Source: Ancistrus triradiatus (lineage: Eukaryota > Chordata > Actinopteri > Siluriformes > Loricariidae). From it: 64,000 nucleotides of DNA. Below are positions 46,143-56,400 of this stretch, in pieces; within the stretch, counting starts at the first letter, position 1; every line of letters starts with the position of its first letter. The DNA is taken from NCBI GenBank assembly GCA_025084515.1, contig JAJAGP010003163.1, positions 18,529 to 82,528 on the forward strand, given 5' to 3'. Position numbers and translations under genes: made by a program. The notes under the pieces were generated by a model. It ran no database searches and had not been told where the DNA came from. It was given only the letters and a program-made list of their open reading frames with translations.

Positions 46143-46925
46143 TCATAACGCAGATGCGCCCCCCCCCTTTGGTGGCGTATACGCCCCCCAAAAACGTTTA
46201 AATTGTTTTAATAACTTCAAAATACTCTTAATACATATAATAAATATACTAATACAAATGTTTAATACTATTATGACCTACCTGCATACTCGATTTTCAA
46301 CAGTCTACATGCAGCCCATTTTTCGCCAGAAATCACGTACCAAACACAAACTGTCCGCCATGTTGTTTGCGCAACAAACAAAAAACCAACTATTTTGCCT
46401 TTTTAAAACATACTTAGGATGTAAAATAACTTTTTTTACTTTATCATAGGAAAATTCACCTTACCGTCTAAACAAGTCCATGAAAAAAACCGTTTACCTT
46501 GCCGATAAAACGTCAGTAAAGGCGCTTTTTTTTTGCATGGGTTTTTGTGGGTGCGTAAAATCCATTTCGCTCAAAACCATGCTCTCCTCTGGACGTTTTT
46601 CCCATTCCTCAAAACACATTTTCCCTTGAACGAGGCTGCTTTATGTTCCCTCGTTCCCCTCGTTTCAGTCTTTTCCCGGTTGGTTAGTTCTTCAAGAGCC
46701 TGTAGCGGTATTGGCGCAGCTGTTTACCGCACGACCCACCTTTCTCAGCAGCTGGCCTATGGCTAGACATATATGCAAATCTCTGGGTCTGTGTGAGCGC
46801 TGAGTGACAAAGCTGTGCTCCAATGGACAGCTAAGAGCCTACAGCTCATTTGCAGACCGGCGCCAGCACCCTTAGGCACACAGAGCGCGCGGGGGAGGGG
46901 CTGCAATCTCTGTTATTTATAGAAT
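46143..46925. mobile_element. Unidentified 780-bp insertion in LINE copy B
   Basis: Copy A reads straight through GATAACGGCAGACTTA to CATATAACCAAAGG, while copy B has this block in between. It is GC-rich at the right end (GAGCGCGCGGGGGAGGGG) and has a C-run near the left. No coding sequence or terminal repeat is recognised. Confidence 0.5.
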
Positions 46926-47038
46926 TTGGGCACATAACCAAAGGTAAGGGATGAATTTAAAATAACTAACACTGGCTCTATAATACTAGATATTACTTGT
47001 TTGAGTAAATGTGTAGGAATTGGATCTAATAAACATGT

Positions 47039-47890
47039 TTATGACTTAGACGAGCTGATCAGTGCGGATAGTTCAGTAGTAGTAATTGGGGTAAAAGATT
47101 CTAATCTTAATTTAAAGCTCATTAAACAAATATCTTTACTAGTGCTGCATCTGGAAGGTGGCTGAATAATTTGGTGATGTGATGAGCATTGAGTTTTATG
47201 CCTAAAGTTTTTTATTTTATCATTAAAGAAAGTCATGAAATCATTACTGTTAAAATTACACAGAACGGGACAATCACTTTCTGTGGTTTTTTTTGTTATT
47301 TTGGAGACTGTATTAAAGAGAAATCTTGGATTATTCTTATTTTTCTCTATGATTAAAGAGAAGTATGCAGCTTTAGCTTTAGTGAGGGCATTCTTATATT
47401 CTGCCATGCTGTCCCTCCAAGCAACCTTGAACACCTCCAATTTACTATGTCTCCACTTGCGCTGTAGATGCCGTGTTCTTTGCTTTAAGGTACCGGTGTG
47501 GTCATTATACCATGGTGCTAGCCTTTTTTCCCTAATGCGTTTGACCCTAGCAGGAGCAGTCCTGTAAGGGGGTGAGCGAAGCACACATTCTAATTGGTCA
47601 TTTACACACTCAAGATGATTGATCTCCGTAGGTGTATTAAATTTCGAGTCTGGTAGGTTTTTAATAAACGCAGCTGGAGTAGCAGATGTGATAGTGCGCT
47701 TGGTGTGATAACGAGGCAGAAGGATTTTATTTATTAGAGATAGCTCAAATACTAAAAGATAGTGATCTGAAATCGAATCACTTTGCAGGAAAACTTCAAT
47801 GTTGTCTATATTGATACCAAATGTTGATATTAGATCTAAAGTATGATTACAGCAGTGGGTTGGACCCATCACATTCTGAGTGATACCCAT
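47039..47890 (-). pseudogene. L2 ORF2 segment: endonuclease C-terminus and linker, 283 codons
   Basis: This is the longest surviving LINE frame. Residues 1-50 hold the end of the apurinic-type endonuclease, with NHTLDLISTFGINIDN and the ISDHYLLVFEL block, whose SDH motif carries an essential histidine of the nuclease. Residues 110-160 show a basic linker (RVKRIREKRLAPWYNDHTG). Residues 160-283 are the segment between nuclease and polymerase (KAKAAYFSLIIEKNKNNPRF, LFNTVSKITK). It is a fragment of an ORF2 that is normally about 900-1,000 residues. The polymerase part lies in other frames downstream. Confidence 0.85.
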
Positions 47891-48340
47891 GGATTCTAAG
47901 ATGAACTCGAAAGCAATTCTAAGTGGATCCTGCTCATTGTGAAAGTGAATATTGACATCACCTACAATTAAAGCCTTATCTGTTGACAGTAGTAAGCAGG
48001 AAAAAAAGGGATCAGGGGATCACGAGGACGGTAAATAGTGATAAGCTGAAAAGAGTGTGGTTTTGACTTCCGTAACGATGGATCAGTCACATTAAGAATC
48101 AGTATTTCAAAAGAATTAGCCTTGTAATGGGATTTAGTTGTAACACTTAGCTCTTTGTCAAAAACTGTGGCTATGCCTCCCCCCCTACCATTAGGACGAG
48201 GGCGATTAGCATGACTGTATCCAGGAGGTGAGGCTTCATTTAAGGCTAAATATTCATCAGGTCTAATCCAAGTCTCAGTGAGACAGAGAGCGTGTAAGCG
48301 TTTATCAGTGATTATTTCATTTACAATTACTGCTGTAAAA

Positions 48341-48912
48341 TGTCAAATGTAAATATAAAACACACACAATTACAGCTGTAAAATGTAAAATGTAAATATA
48401 AAACACACAAGACTCGAAGCTAAACTGCCACGTGGTTGGCCTGCGTTTTTGTATGTCCCGGACACAAGCGACCAGAGGCGGGGCAAAAGGGGTCTGCCCT
48501 AGACTTAGCCAGTGAGAAGCTGATTCGTCATTAAATCCCTCCTCTCGTGGATGTGCCTTCTAATTTCACTATATGGGATTACAGACCTTATAACTTGGAT
48601 TATTATACGCCTACATATCTAGGGTGACTAAAATTATCACATAATAACCAAAAAATCCTCAAAGTTACAAGTTTAGTTGCAGAATGTCATTGTAAGGTTC
48701 AGATGATCAAAGGCATCTTGAATTGACAACCTAGGACATCGTTAAATCATTCTAACTACAGCACATACATTTGCTATTCCTTAAACAAATACTAATACGA
48801 TCAATACAAGATGTAGGAAACAGTACATTCTAAATAACAACTTCATTTCTGTTCTTTTATAAGTATGAACAAGTATTAAACCCGAAAGATCGATACGTAT
48901 AGATAAAACAGC
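48341..48912. other. Unassigned part of the nested cluster
   Basis: Non-coding. A near-duplicate pair TACAGCTGTAAAATGTAAA... sits at 48,330-48,405. It probably belongs to the element into which LINE copy B inserted. Confidence 0.35.
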
Positions 48913-49025
48913 TGTTATTTCTAATCATAACCATTAGTATAGCTCAACTGGACCATATTACGTATAGAACGGTCACTATACTAAAACATTGACCAAATAG
49001 AGATGAAAATACATGACAAATCAGT

Positions 49026-49028
<3 letters not shown>

Positions 49029-49079
<51 letters not shown>
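49029..49079. repeat. (TA)n microsatellite in LTR
   Basis: Pure TA repeat at the same LTR position as the tract at 53,933-53,986. Confidence 0.95.
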
Positions 49080-49081
<2 letters not shown>

Positions 49082-49167
49082 TATATATGAGAGTATGAAA
49101 AATATCCCTGATCCATTCTTTGTATGCATTAGCGAAGTACCTATAGGTGTATTTGTTCTCATTGTTC

Positions 49168-49437
49168 TCATTTGTTGACTCCATGACTTTAGTTCGCTCT
49201 TAGATTTATCATCTACGCCGCCCAAGGAGGTTGGGTCCCCTTTTTGAGTCTTGGTCCTCCCAAGGTTTCTTCCTAGAACTAGGGAGTTTTTCCTTGCCAC
49301 TGTCGCCCTAGGCTTGCTCAATTTGGGACTGGACGTAGTTATTAGGAGATAATCTAAACTTGTAAAGTTGCTTTGAGACAATGCTCCATTGTAAAAAGCG
49401 CTATATAAATAAATCTGACTTGACTTGACTTGACTTC
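49168..49437 (+). mobile_element. L2 3' tail, truncated insertion
   Basis: Contains only the last 270 bp of the L2 3' UTR (TTGACTCCATGACTTTAGTT to repeated TTGAC). The second LTR copy at 54,060-54,085 lacks it, which shows it as an insertion. CTCATT-like sequence is found on both sides. Confidence 0.85.
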
Positions 49438-50037
49438 TCATTACGAAGCAGTTCTCATGTATTTTCTTAATTGGGTGATCCAGGCAAAGATAATCTGTTC
49501 CAAACAAAAGTTAATACTATTATTAAAAAGTTTGTCTCTTAAAAAGGAAAGCAATAGTTCCTTGGGTCGTAAATCCAGGGCTCTTTCTGGCGCCAGGCCG
49601 ACTGAGAAAAAGAACTCTTGCAACAGTCAGAGAGAAATTGAGGAAACTGGTAGTCTGAACGTTGAAACCCCCTTTTAAGGTTAACGCATGGATAGGGCTG
49701 CAACTAACGATTATTTTAATAATCGATTAATCGGTCGATTATTTTTTCGATTAATCGATGAATCGGATTAAAAAAAAAAAAAATTCCATTTCTTTATTCA
49801 GAAATATAACATTGAATAACAGAGCAAATAAGTGATAATTGAATAATAATAAATTAAATGTATTAATAAATTAAAATAACAAATTAAATAATAGTTTGTA
49901 TACTTGTATTTTTTGTGTTTCTTCTTTCTTGGTGCCGTAACAAGATAATTTCCCTCTGTCGGATAATAAAAGGCTATCTTATCTTATCTTAATAAAGAAG
50001 AATAAATGCATCTCTGATGCAAACACTACATACAAAC

Positions 50038-50165
50038 TCATTCATGCTCTTTCTTTAGGAACATTGCATTGCAATGCAAAAATGTTAGCCTGTCAACATG
50101 CTCCTGGCTAAAGCTGGCTCGTTTTTCAGAGACTATATTTCCTGCCGCACAGAACATATGCTCAG
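50038..50165 (-). pseudogene. hAT transposase C-terminal end
   Basis: About 42 codons with the conserved 'R(L/M)FSAAGN(I/V)...KR..L...NV..L.FL..N' pattern of the hAT dimerisation region. Here the pattern reads SEHMFCAAGNIVSEKRAS, and it ends at a TGA followed by A/T-rich sequence. Confidence 0.8.
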
Positions 50166-50270
50166 ACAGTGTTGCATGTTACACATTGTTTAGTTGTGTG
50201 AAGGACTAAAGCCGAACCTTCTTCTCTGCGTCGGTCATGTTTCGTTTGTAGAATTTATTTCATTCTTAAT

Positions 50271-51433
50271 TAGGGTTGCCAACTTCTTCAACCCCCAATC
50301 AGGGACACTTTCCTCCAGGTGTGTTCGCATGTGCGTGCTTACCCCCAGCAATATATATAGAAATATATATTTTTATTTTTTTTAATATATATAATATTTA
50401 TTAATTTTTTTGCATTTTCAGAAAATGAATTGTGAAAGCTTTCACAAGTCTGAAAATGCCTAAAAGTCATAAATATTATAAAAATAAATCCTTTTATACT
50501 AAATTTTATCTGTGAACGCTTTCATAAATCAGATTATGCCTAAAAAGAATAAATAACATCATAATAAATATTTATTAGACAAATTTATATATGTGAAAGT
50601 TTTAACAAATCACATTATGCCTAAAAGTAATAAATAATATCATTACAACAATTTATTAGACAAAGTTATATGTGTGAAAGCTTTCACAAATCAGAAAATG
50701 CCTACACATAATACACAGTATGTAAATAACTGCCTATTAGACAAAATTATATCTGTGATAGTTTTTAGAACTGATGGAGGGTAACTGTAACCTGTGCTGA
50801 TTCTCTGTATGATCAGTTTTGAAGTTCTTTGGCCTGCTTGGACGGTTTATGAGGAGTTAAATTAAAGGCTTAATTATTTCGCGTGTTATTTTTCCACCCT
50901 CAGGGTTTATACGAGCCACGTACAGACAGAATTAAGACTGTGAAAAGTTTCACAAATCAGCCTGGTCACCTTACTGCAGCTGTCAGTCATCTAATGGTCA
51001 CCTTTAGAAGTTATAAGCATTTGAAAATAAAGCGCTAAAATGTAATGCCGAATGATTTCAGCTTAGATGATGACGTCACCTGAATTCGCAAATCAAGACG
51101 AGCCAAAATGTAGCATTAATCACAGTTTAAGGTGACTTCATCACGGAATGCAAGACGACAAAAAGCTCCGAATCGCTACCGCAAGCCAACTTGACTGGCG
51201 TACCCGCTCTTTTTTATAGTTGCTAAGTCTTTTTTTCTTTACAGGTTCACTGCTCATTTAGACAGCATAAGGCTCCACTCAGAGCACACACACTGCTCTG
51301 TCACTAACGAAGCTACTACACCCTGGAGTTTGTATCAGTTTGGCGCGTTATAAACCAATGAGGCTGTGGGGACAAGTCAAAATTGCCCATAAATCGTGAT
51401 GTCCCGGACAATACGGGACGGTTGGCAACCCTA
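50271..51433. mobile_element. hAT-type element nested in the outer hAT
   Basis: TAGGGTTGCCAAC at the left and GTTGGCAACCCTA at the right are inverted termini. TTCTTAAT at 50,263-50,270 and 51,434-51,441 is a perfect 8-bp target duplication. The 1,163-bp interior has no transposase. It contains four diverged copies of a stretch like CTTTCACAAATCAGAAAATG followed by CCTA (50,430-50,710), so it is a non-autonomous element. Confidence 0.92.
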
Positions 51434-51901
51434 TTCTTAATGCTAACTTACTTTGAATGTTCCGCCTCCGCGCCCGCTCCGCCTCGCTCCGTTCAATCGC
51501 TCATATTTTTTCCCGCGTTGACAAAGTGCCTCAAGGACCGTAAGCGGATATGACAATGGGAGGGACATATAATTCATGCGACCCAACGAATCGATAATGA
51601 AATTCGTTGTCAACACTTTTAGTAATCAATTATTATTGATTTTATCGATTCGTTCTTGCAGCCCTATGCATGGACTTAGTTTATGATTGGAGATGTTGAA
51701 GGTTGTAGGTCTGTTTAAACAGACCTCCAATTCTTCTTGGTTTGAGGTTACTCGGATTAAATAAATCCGGTCGTCTACCGTAGCTTGGGGAAATTTTCGC
51801 AGGTAGAACTCGATGTCATTCACATATGCACGGACATCATTAGAGCAACCAGGTGTGGGCTCGAGTATAGCAGAAGGAGGGGTCTCGCCCTCGTGGGGGA
51901 G

Positions 51902-52684
51902 TTATTTGGGTGCGGTCAGGAGACTCTCTCCTGGCTCTAGTGGGAAAATAGGATCCAGGAGCAACTCTAGGAGTAGAATCCCGCTACTGGTCATAACAGG
52001 GAACGTTCTGTACACCTGTTGATCTGTCAGGACGTGTATCGGGAGCATATAGCGGCCCACTTGGAATTTCTTTCCTGTACTGTTTAGCTGCTGTGGGTCA
52101 TTCCCCAAGTTCAATTTTACGTCAGTCAGCTCGCATTCTACCTTCAATTGTTGTTGTTGGCATGCGCCTAGCTCATTCCTAGTCTTTACCAGCTCGCTCT
52201 CTGCCCTCAATTGTTGTTGTTGGCATGCGGCGAGCTCATCCCTAGTTCTTACTAACTCATTTTGTGCCCCATCTTGCCGTTCAGTTGAACGTATTATTCG
52301 GTCCTGAGCGCGGTTTAGTAGACCAGAGGCCTCCTGGACCTGTTGTTGTAGTTGGGCATTCTTGGCTTCGGACGCATTTAATTCCTGACTGTATTTTGAC
52401 ACGGTGCCTTCTAACCCTTTAATTTTACTACAAAGGTTCGCGTTGCGTTGTTCAAGGGCCATGCGCTTTGCGGTGGCCTGCTCCATTTTCTCGGAGCGAT
52501 TCTTGAACTCAGTTATCTGTAAGGCAACCAGTTTCATAACTAGTTGAGATGCCTCCTTGCTTCTAAAATCGGTTCTCAGATATTCGGTTAAGCAGGCCTC
52601 CCTTAGTGACTCAAGTTCAGCTGGGTCACGCTCTTGGGCGGTTTTTAGGTAGTCGGGCACTAGTGATCGAGTAATCTCTAGCAA
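51902..52684 (-). CDS. Coiled-coil ORF of a retroelement, 261 codons, start unclear
   Basis: A minus-strand frame, open back to about 52,722, encodes a long heptad-rich region. It contains QRNANLCSKIKGLEGTVSKY, a Gln-rich part and two near-identical tandem segments (ELVRTRDELAACQQQQLRAE and ELVKTRNELGACQQQQLKVE). The C-terminus is a compact hydrophobic segment with VGRYMLPIHVLTDQQVYR. There is no ATG near the open end. An ATG at 52,734 lies in another frame, so a frameshift is likely. Position, about 1.1 kb downstream of an LTR end with a TGGTGCCC primer-binding-like motif, suggests a gag-like gene. I do not recognise the family. A related frame (51,823-51,626) may be its continuation. Confidence 0.45.
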   Translation of the reverse strand: MLEITRSLVPDYLKTAQERDPAELESLREACLTEYLRTDFRSKEASQLVMKLVALQITEFKNRSEKMEQATAKRMALEQRNANLCSKIKGLEGTVSKYSQELNASEAKNAQLQQQVQEASGLLNRAQDRIIRSTERQDGAQNELVRTRDELAACQQQQLRAESELVKTRNELGACQQQQLKVECELTDVKLNLGNDPQQLNSTGKKFQVGRYMLPIHVLTDQQVYRTFPVMTSSGILLLELLLDPIFPLEPGESLLTAPK

Positions 52685-52725
52685 TGCCGACTCAACATCC
52701 TCATTAGTGTCTTCAACACAGAGGG

Positions 52726-53880
52726 GATTTGATCATGGCTCAGCGGTCATATTGTTAGTCAGTGCGTATTTTATGACGATTGGGTTTACAGGTTGGATAG
52801 GGACACTGCACGCAAGGAGAGGGGGTTTTACTGTATTGAGCAGGCTTAATTTTATTTGTTTATTCGCCAAAAAAAAGTATTATTATAGAAAAATTAATTT
52901 ATTAATTAATTAAAAATTTATAAAAAAAATTTTTTAATGAGCGAATAAACAAACAAACAAACACTAAACTTATCATTAAATTTAGGACAGCTAAAGGCTT
53001 TTAATTAAAGAGACTATTAATTAAAGACTCCATTAATAATGATAATCAGTGATTGTGTTATAATAATGCTTCTTAAAGGTTATAGTGATTGACAAAAGAC
53101 CACTGATAGTCACTATTAAAGTAATAAAACTGCATATAGGTCACTATAGTTAATAGTTGTAGGTCACTATTAGTTAATAGGGATAAGTTATCACAATTTA
53201 CTCAATGGGCTTCAGTATGTTCACAGTATAGACGCATAAAGTTTCTTAAGGCTGCAGTGTTCCACCAACACTGGGTAATTATTCTTGAGTTGATCACTCA
53301 AGATTTGGCCGCTAGGGGGTCAATAGCCTATATTATCCCTCATAGGGTGGTGTTCAGTATCTGACCACAAAAGGGTAAAATCGACACAACAAAAGGGGCG
53401 TCAATAACCTATGTTATTCCTCAAAGGGTGGCGTTCCTTATCTGGCCACCAGAGGGTAAAGCTTGCACAACAAAGGGGCGTCACGAGATGCACATCAATC
53501 GTGATGTCATTAAGCACCGCCCTTCGAAGGACGTTTGATTCTTTGATTCTTTTAGTAACTCAATTCTTAACAACGGTACCTTTGATATACAGCGCATACA
53601 AAAACACAAAAAGCAGCTTAAATAGCAATCACGCTCGAGGGCGCTTTTCTTTTCTTTACAAAAACCAACACAACAGCAGCTATTCAAAACTTTGTGATCA
53701 ACTTTCCACAGACCACAATACAGCTTTTCAACAATTGAACCTGCAGACACTCATACCTGTTCGCACCCAAGTATAAAGGCTCTAATATATGAATACAGGA
53801 CACTATGCACATGTGGTTTTGAAGTTATCGCATAGAGTGAGAGTGTCTTCATATATAAGGTCGAGACCACTTTCCTCACA
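52726..53880 (-). other. Leader region, no gene
   Basis: Non-coding between the LTR-like segment and the coiled-coil ORF. It has two similar blocks around 53,310-53,480 (CTA(T/G)ATTATTCCTCA-type, AGGGTGG(T/C)GTTC, GGGTAAA), a local duplication of about 90 bp. Confidence 0.4.
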
Positions 53881-53925
53881 CACGGGCACCAAATAATGTT
53901 ATTTCTATATACTATAACTATTAGC

Positions 53926-53988
<63 letters not shown>

Positions 53989-54098
53989 ATGATTATATAT
54001 GAGAGTATGAAAAATATCCCTGATCCATTCTTTGTATGAAATAGCGAAGTATCTATAGGTGTGTTTGGACTCATTATGAAGCAGTTCTCATGCTTTAG
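53881..54098 (-). repeat. Candidate 5' LTR end and primer-binding motif
   Basis: The minus strand reads GAAATAACA at the LTR end (53,897), then TTATTTGGTGCCCGTGTGTG. A TGG shortly after a CA end is where a tRNA primer binds. This segment repeats the one at 48,913-49,465, including the TA tract. Its upstream part is cut off at 54,098 by the truncated Gypsy-type element. Confidence 0.55.
53933..53986. repeat. (TA)n microsatellite in LTR
   Basis: Pure TA repeat, the counterpart of 49,029-49,079. Confidence 0.95.
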
Positions 54099-54546
54099 TT
54101 TCACTTTCATGGACTCGAGCTACATGTTGAAGCAGTAATGCAAAGCTGTCTGACCTTTTGAAAAATGTAGACTTGTCATGACTGACTCCACGTAAGTAGA
54201 GCTCTAGCAAGACATTTGTGCCAACTAAGACAGGGATCTTGCTATTCAACGAGCATTCTGGGACAATGAGGGCTAAAACCCGCATCCGCTCTTCTGTTCC
54301 AGTAACATTTTCAGGGAAAGTCAGAAGAACTTCCACGTACCCGAGGTAAGGCACTGCCTGTCCCCCAGCCCCTTCAACCTCAAGAATATTATGTATGGGC
54401 TGAATGGGTATATCCGGCAGACATCTAGAATGGAAAGTCTCTGAAATTGTTGTTACTTGAGACCCAGTGTCTAGGATGGATTCGCATATTACACCTCCTA
54501 CAAATATAGTAGAAGAACAGCGAGGGCCCACAAGTTCAGAAGGCAA
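54088..54546 (-). CDS. Retropepsin-like protease ORF, truncated
   Basis: The 152-codon frame has an aspartyl protease layout: SILDTGSQVTTIS with the catalytic Asp at residue 26 in a DTGS motif, a flap-like PYLGYVEVLL near residue 75, and IPVLVGTNVLLELYL, the hydrophobic-hydrophobic-G motif that closes retropepsins. One such domain works as a dimer that matures Gag-Pol. It is in the same frame as the gag ORF upstream, separated by stops and a 60-bp L2 scrap. No reverse transcriptase follows, because the element ends near 54,098. The true start is not the ATG at 54,546: the frame is open further upstream, so the protein would be part of a polyprotein. Confidence 0.8.
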   Translation of the reverse strand: MPSELVGPRCSSTIFVGGVICESILDTGSQVTTISETFHSRCLPDIPIQPIHNILEVEGAGGQAVPYLGYVEVLLTFPENVTGTEERMRVLALIVPECSLNSKIPVLVGTNVLLELYLRGVSHDKSTFFKRSDSFALLLQHVARVHESETKA

Positions 54547-54586
54547 AGCGCAACTGGGACTATTGCGGTTTTCAAAAGAATCAAGT

Positions 54587-54650
54587 CAGATTTATTTATA
54601 TAGCGCTTTTTACAATGGAGCATTGTCTCAAAGCAACAAAAGAGCACTCA
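54587..54650 (-). mobile_element. 60-bp L2 tail scrap between gag and pro
   Basis: Reverse complement of the extreme L2 3' end (TTTGAGACAATGCTCCATTG, then AAAAAGCGCTATATAAATAA). It separates the end of gag from the protease frame. Confidence 0.8.
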
Positions 54651-54720
54651 TTATGAATCATTGCTATGGGACTTGGCTGGTCACTCCCTACAGCTCCTGG
54701 TCGTCCCGTGGCAGGAGCCT

Positions 54721-56400
54721 CTACAAGTTTAAAGACGCACGGAGGGCTGCCTGGCGGGTCCAGAACTTGTCTCGTCTCTCTTTGAGCTCTGCATTCTTTT
54801 TACGGACCAGGCCTGGATTGGGATCAAAGGTGCACTTAGCTGCAATGTGGCCATCTTCACCACACTTAAAACAGAACCATGGCTTAGGTGGGGTTGGATT
54901 CTGGGCCATTGGGTCTCTAGTAGAAGCATAAGCAACTAAACTTTCACTTTGGGTAGGTATTTCACTTTGGGCAGGACCGCTTTGCACCTCCTCGTGTCTT
55001 TGCTCCCTTTTACCTTGCTGGATCAGCTTTGCAACTTGCTTCCGGAGCTCAGCTACTTCCCTTTCAAGCTTGGTAGTTGTTTCAAATTCCTTTGTTGTTG
55101 TGGGAGCAGGTTCTTGTTCAAATACTGGCATACTCAAAACTGAATGAACATGTGCTGCAGCTTTCGTGCTTCCAAGATGCTTTTTCATACGATCAACCTT
55201 GGCTGCCCTCCTGTCCTCCTCTGTTCTCAAAAGCAAAAGCAATTGGGGGACTGATGGGAGGTTGGCTTTTCGGTGTTCAAGCTGAAGACCAATGATCAGA
55301 CTCTGGTCCCAGCACCCTCTACAAAATTGCCGGAGCAAATACTTGTCAGATTCAGCGGCTGAAACTCCCCCTCTAGATATGGCTTTAGTGAGGAGGCTTT
55401 GGAGGCAGTTCAAGTAGACAGAGGGTTTTTCACCTGAATTTTGGTTAGAGCCAAGAAAGGTAGCAAATAGCTCTTCACCGTCTTCAACCACTCCAAATGC
55501 TGACTCGAGTTGGGTGAGGTAAGCTTGGGGGGTTGCGTTTGTACCTAGTGGCTTAACAATATCAGCAGCTGGGCTGAGGAGGCTCTCTAATATTCTCCTT
55601 ACTTTTTGAGAGTCGGAAAGTGACATGTCATTGAGAAGCAAATCTACCTGGGTTCGCCAGGCGTCATAATCCACCTCACCGTTTGGCTTCGGCAGCCTTC
55701 CAGAGAAAGTCCGGACCCTGCTTTGGCTATAACTGGATGGTGTAGAGTCACTGCGAATAAAGTGTTCAACAATAACCTTTTGGACAGGTGGTGGGTTTAC
55801 AGTACCTGGGTCAAGAGCAGGAGTATCTGTGGTAGCAGTGAATGGGATACAGCGGGTGACTGGAACCGAGGGACTTGGCTCAGTTGTGTCGGGCTGATCT
55901 CCATCGGCTGCTCTCCTGTCACTGAGGGGGGCAGAAGCCTGCTGGTGCAAAGTCTGAAGTGGAGTACCAGGACTCTGAGAAGTGGCAATTTCAGGCTGGA
56001 CATTTTGCAGCTCACTCCGTAGTGCATCCCAAAAAACAGCTTTACTAGTTCCAGCAAGTAAGCTTAATTCAGCTAGACATCTATGAGCCAGTTCTCTTCC
56101 AAGTTCTTCCTGGCATGCTTCACGAATAAGTTTGACATTCCAGTTTACATCTGGGTCATTAGGGCTGGGCATGTCACCTAATTGTGCTGGATCAAGGTCG
56201 GATACCATTTGCTTCGAGGAGTACTCAATGAGGGCACGGCCTTGGGGCTGGTCCGGGTCATCAGGGATTCTCACCACTTTCTTAATGTCCCCATTAACTT
56301 TAAATAAATCTGTAATCTGATCATCAGTGTAAGCTTCATCTATGCCCGTGACATAAAGACAGCTAAGCCCGTGCACGCCAAATTGGTTACAAAGATCCAT
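54721..56400 (-). CDS. Intact Gypsy-type gag with RRM-like N-terminus and CCHC knuckle, 559 codons
   Basis: One uninterrupted frame with a strong initiation context (AAAATGG). Residues 12-60 look like an RNA-recognition fold, with LYVTGIDEAY as RNP2-like and GRALIEY as RNP1-like. Residues 225-430 are capsid-like, including FSGRLPKPNGEVDYDAWRTQ, LLSPAADIVKPLG, YLTQLESAFG and YLNCLQSLLTKAI. Residues 455-485 form a coiled coil (KLEREVAELRKQVAKLIQQ). C510-C513-H518-C523 form a single zinc knuckle (CFKCGEDGHIAAKC). This order resembles vertebrate PNMA-type proteins and the Gypsy lineage they came from. The neighbours are an LTR upstream and a protease downstream, so it is an element gene. It is remarkably free of stops while the rest of the element is lost. 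Confidence 0.85.
   Translation of the reverse strand: MDLCNQFGVHGLSCLYVTGIDEAYTDDQITDLFKVNGDIKKVVRIPDDPDQPQGRALIEYSSKQMVSDLDPAQLGDMPSPNDPDVNWNVKLIREACQEELGRELAHRCLAELSLLAGTSKAVFWDALRSELQNVQPEIATSQSPGTPLQTLHQQASAPLSDRRAADGDQPDTTEPSPSVPVTRCIPFTATTDTPALDPGTVNPPPVQKVIVEHFIRSDSTPSSYSQSRVRTFSGRLPKPNGEVDYDAWRTQVDLLLNDMSLSDSQKVRRILESLLSPAADIVKPLGTNATPQAYLTQLESAFGVVEDGEELFATFLGSNQNSGEKPSVYLNCLQSLLTKAISRGGVSAAESDKYLLRQFCRGCWDQSLIIGLQLEHRKANLPSVPQLLLLLRTEEDRRAAKVDRMKKHLGSTKAAAHVHSVLSMPVFEQEPAPTTTKEFETTTKLEREVAELRKQVAKLIQQGKREQRHEEVQSGPAQSEIPTQSESLVAYASTRDPMAQNPTPPKPWFCFKCGEDGHIAAKCTFDPNPGLVRKKNAELKERRDKFWTRQAALRASLNL

Larger units (their letters stand above)
45250..48340 (-). mobile_element. L2-type LINE copy B
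   Basis: A longer but frame-broken copy in the same orientation as copy A. The YADD polymerase motif is visible on the minus strand (FHCYADDSQLYISAKPND, 45,457-45,248). Endonuclease-to-linker sequence follows at 47,890-47,039, and the endonuclease N-terminal part at 47,900-48,330. It contains a SINE (45,574-45,775) and a 780-bp block absent from copy A (46,143-46,925). Confidence 0.9.
48913..49690 (-). repeat. Candidate 3' LTR of a minus-strand retroelement
   Basis: On the minus strand it ends with GAAATAACA at 48,913. It shares a TA tract, TCATATATAATCAT, GGGATATTTTTCATACTCTC and GAGAACTGCTTCGTAATGAG with 53,897-54,098, which ends in the same GAAATAACA. It is interrupted by an L2 tail (49,168-49,437) and has a hAT element at its other end. 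The start of the LTR is unclear. Confidence 0.55.
49693..51666 (-). mobile_element. hAT element (outer)
   Basis: The inverted termini TAGGGCTGCAACTAACGATT and, at the right, TCGATTCGTTCTTGCAGCCCTA (read in two parts) are typical of a vertebrate hAT family. The 8-bp flanks CGCATGGA and TGCATGGA match at seven of eight positions. The minus strand retains the transposase C-terminal dimerisation end: MFCAAGNIVSEKRASFS, then RLTFLHCNAMFLKKEHE and a stop at 50,038. The rest of the gene is gone. Confidence 0.92.

Noticed and set aside
54467..54931. 154-codon plus-strand ORF opposite gag/pro
   Set aside because: Antisense shadow of a minus-strand gene with clear protease and zinc-knuckle motifs. The plus-strand reading has no domain.
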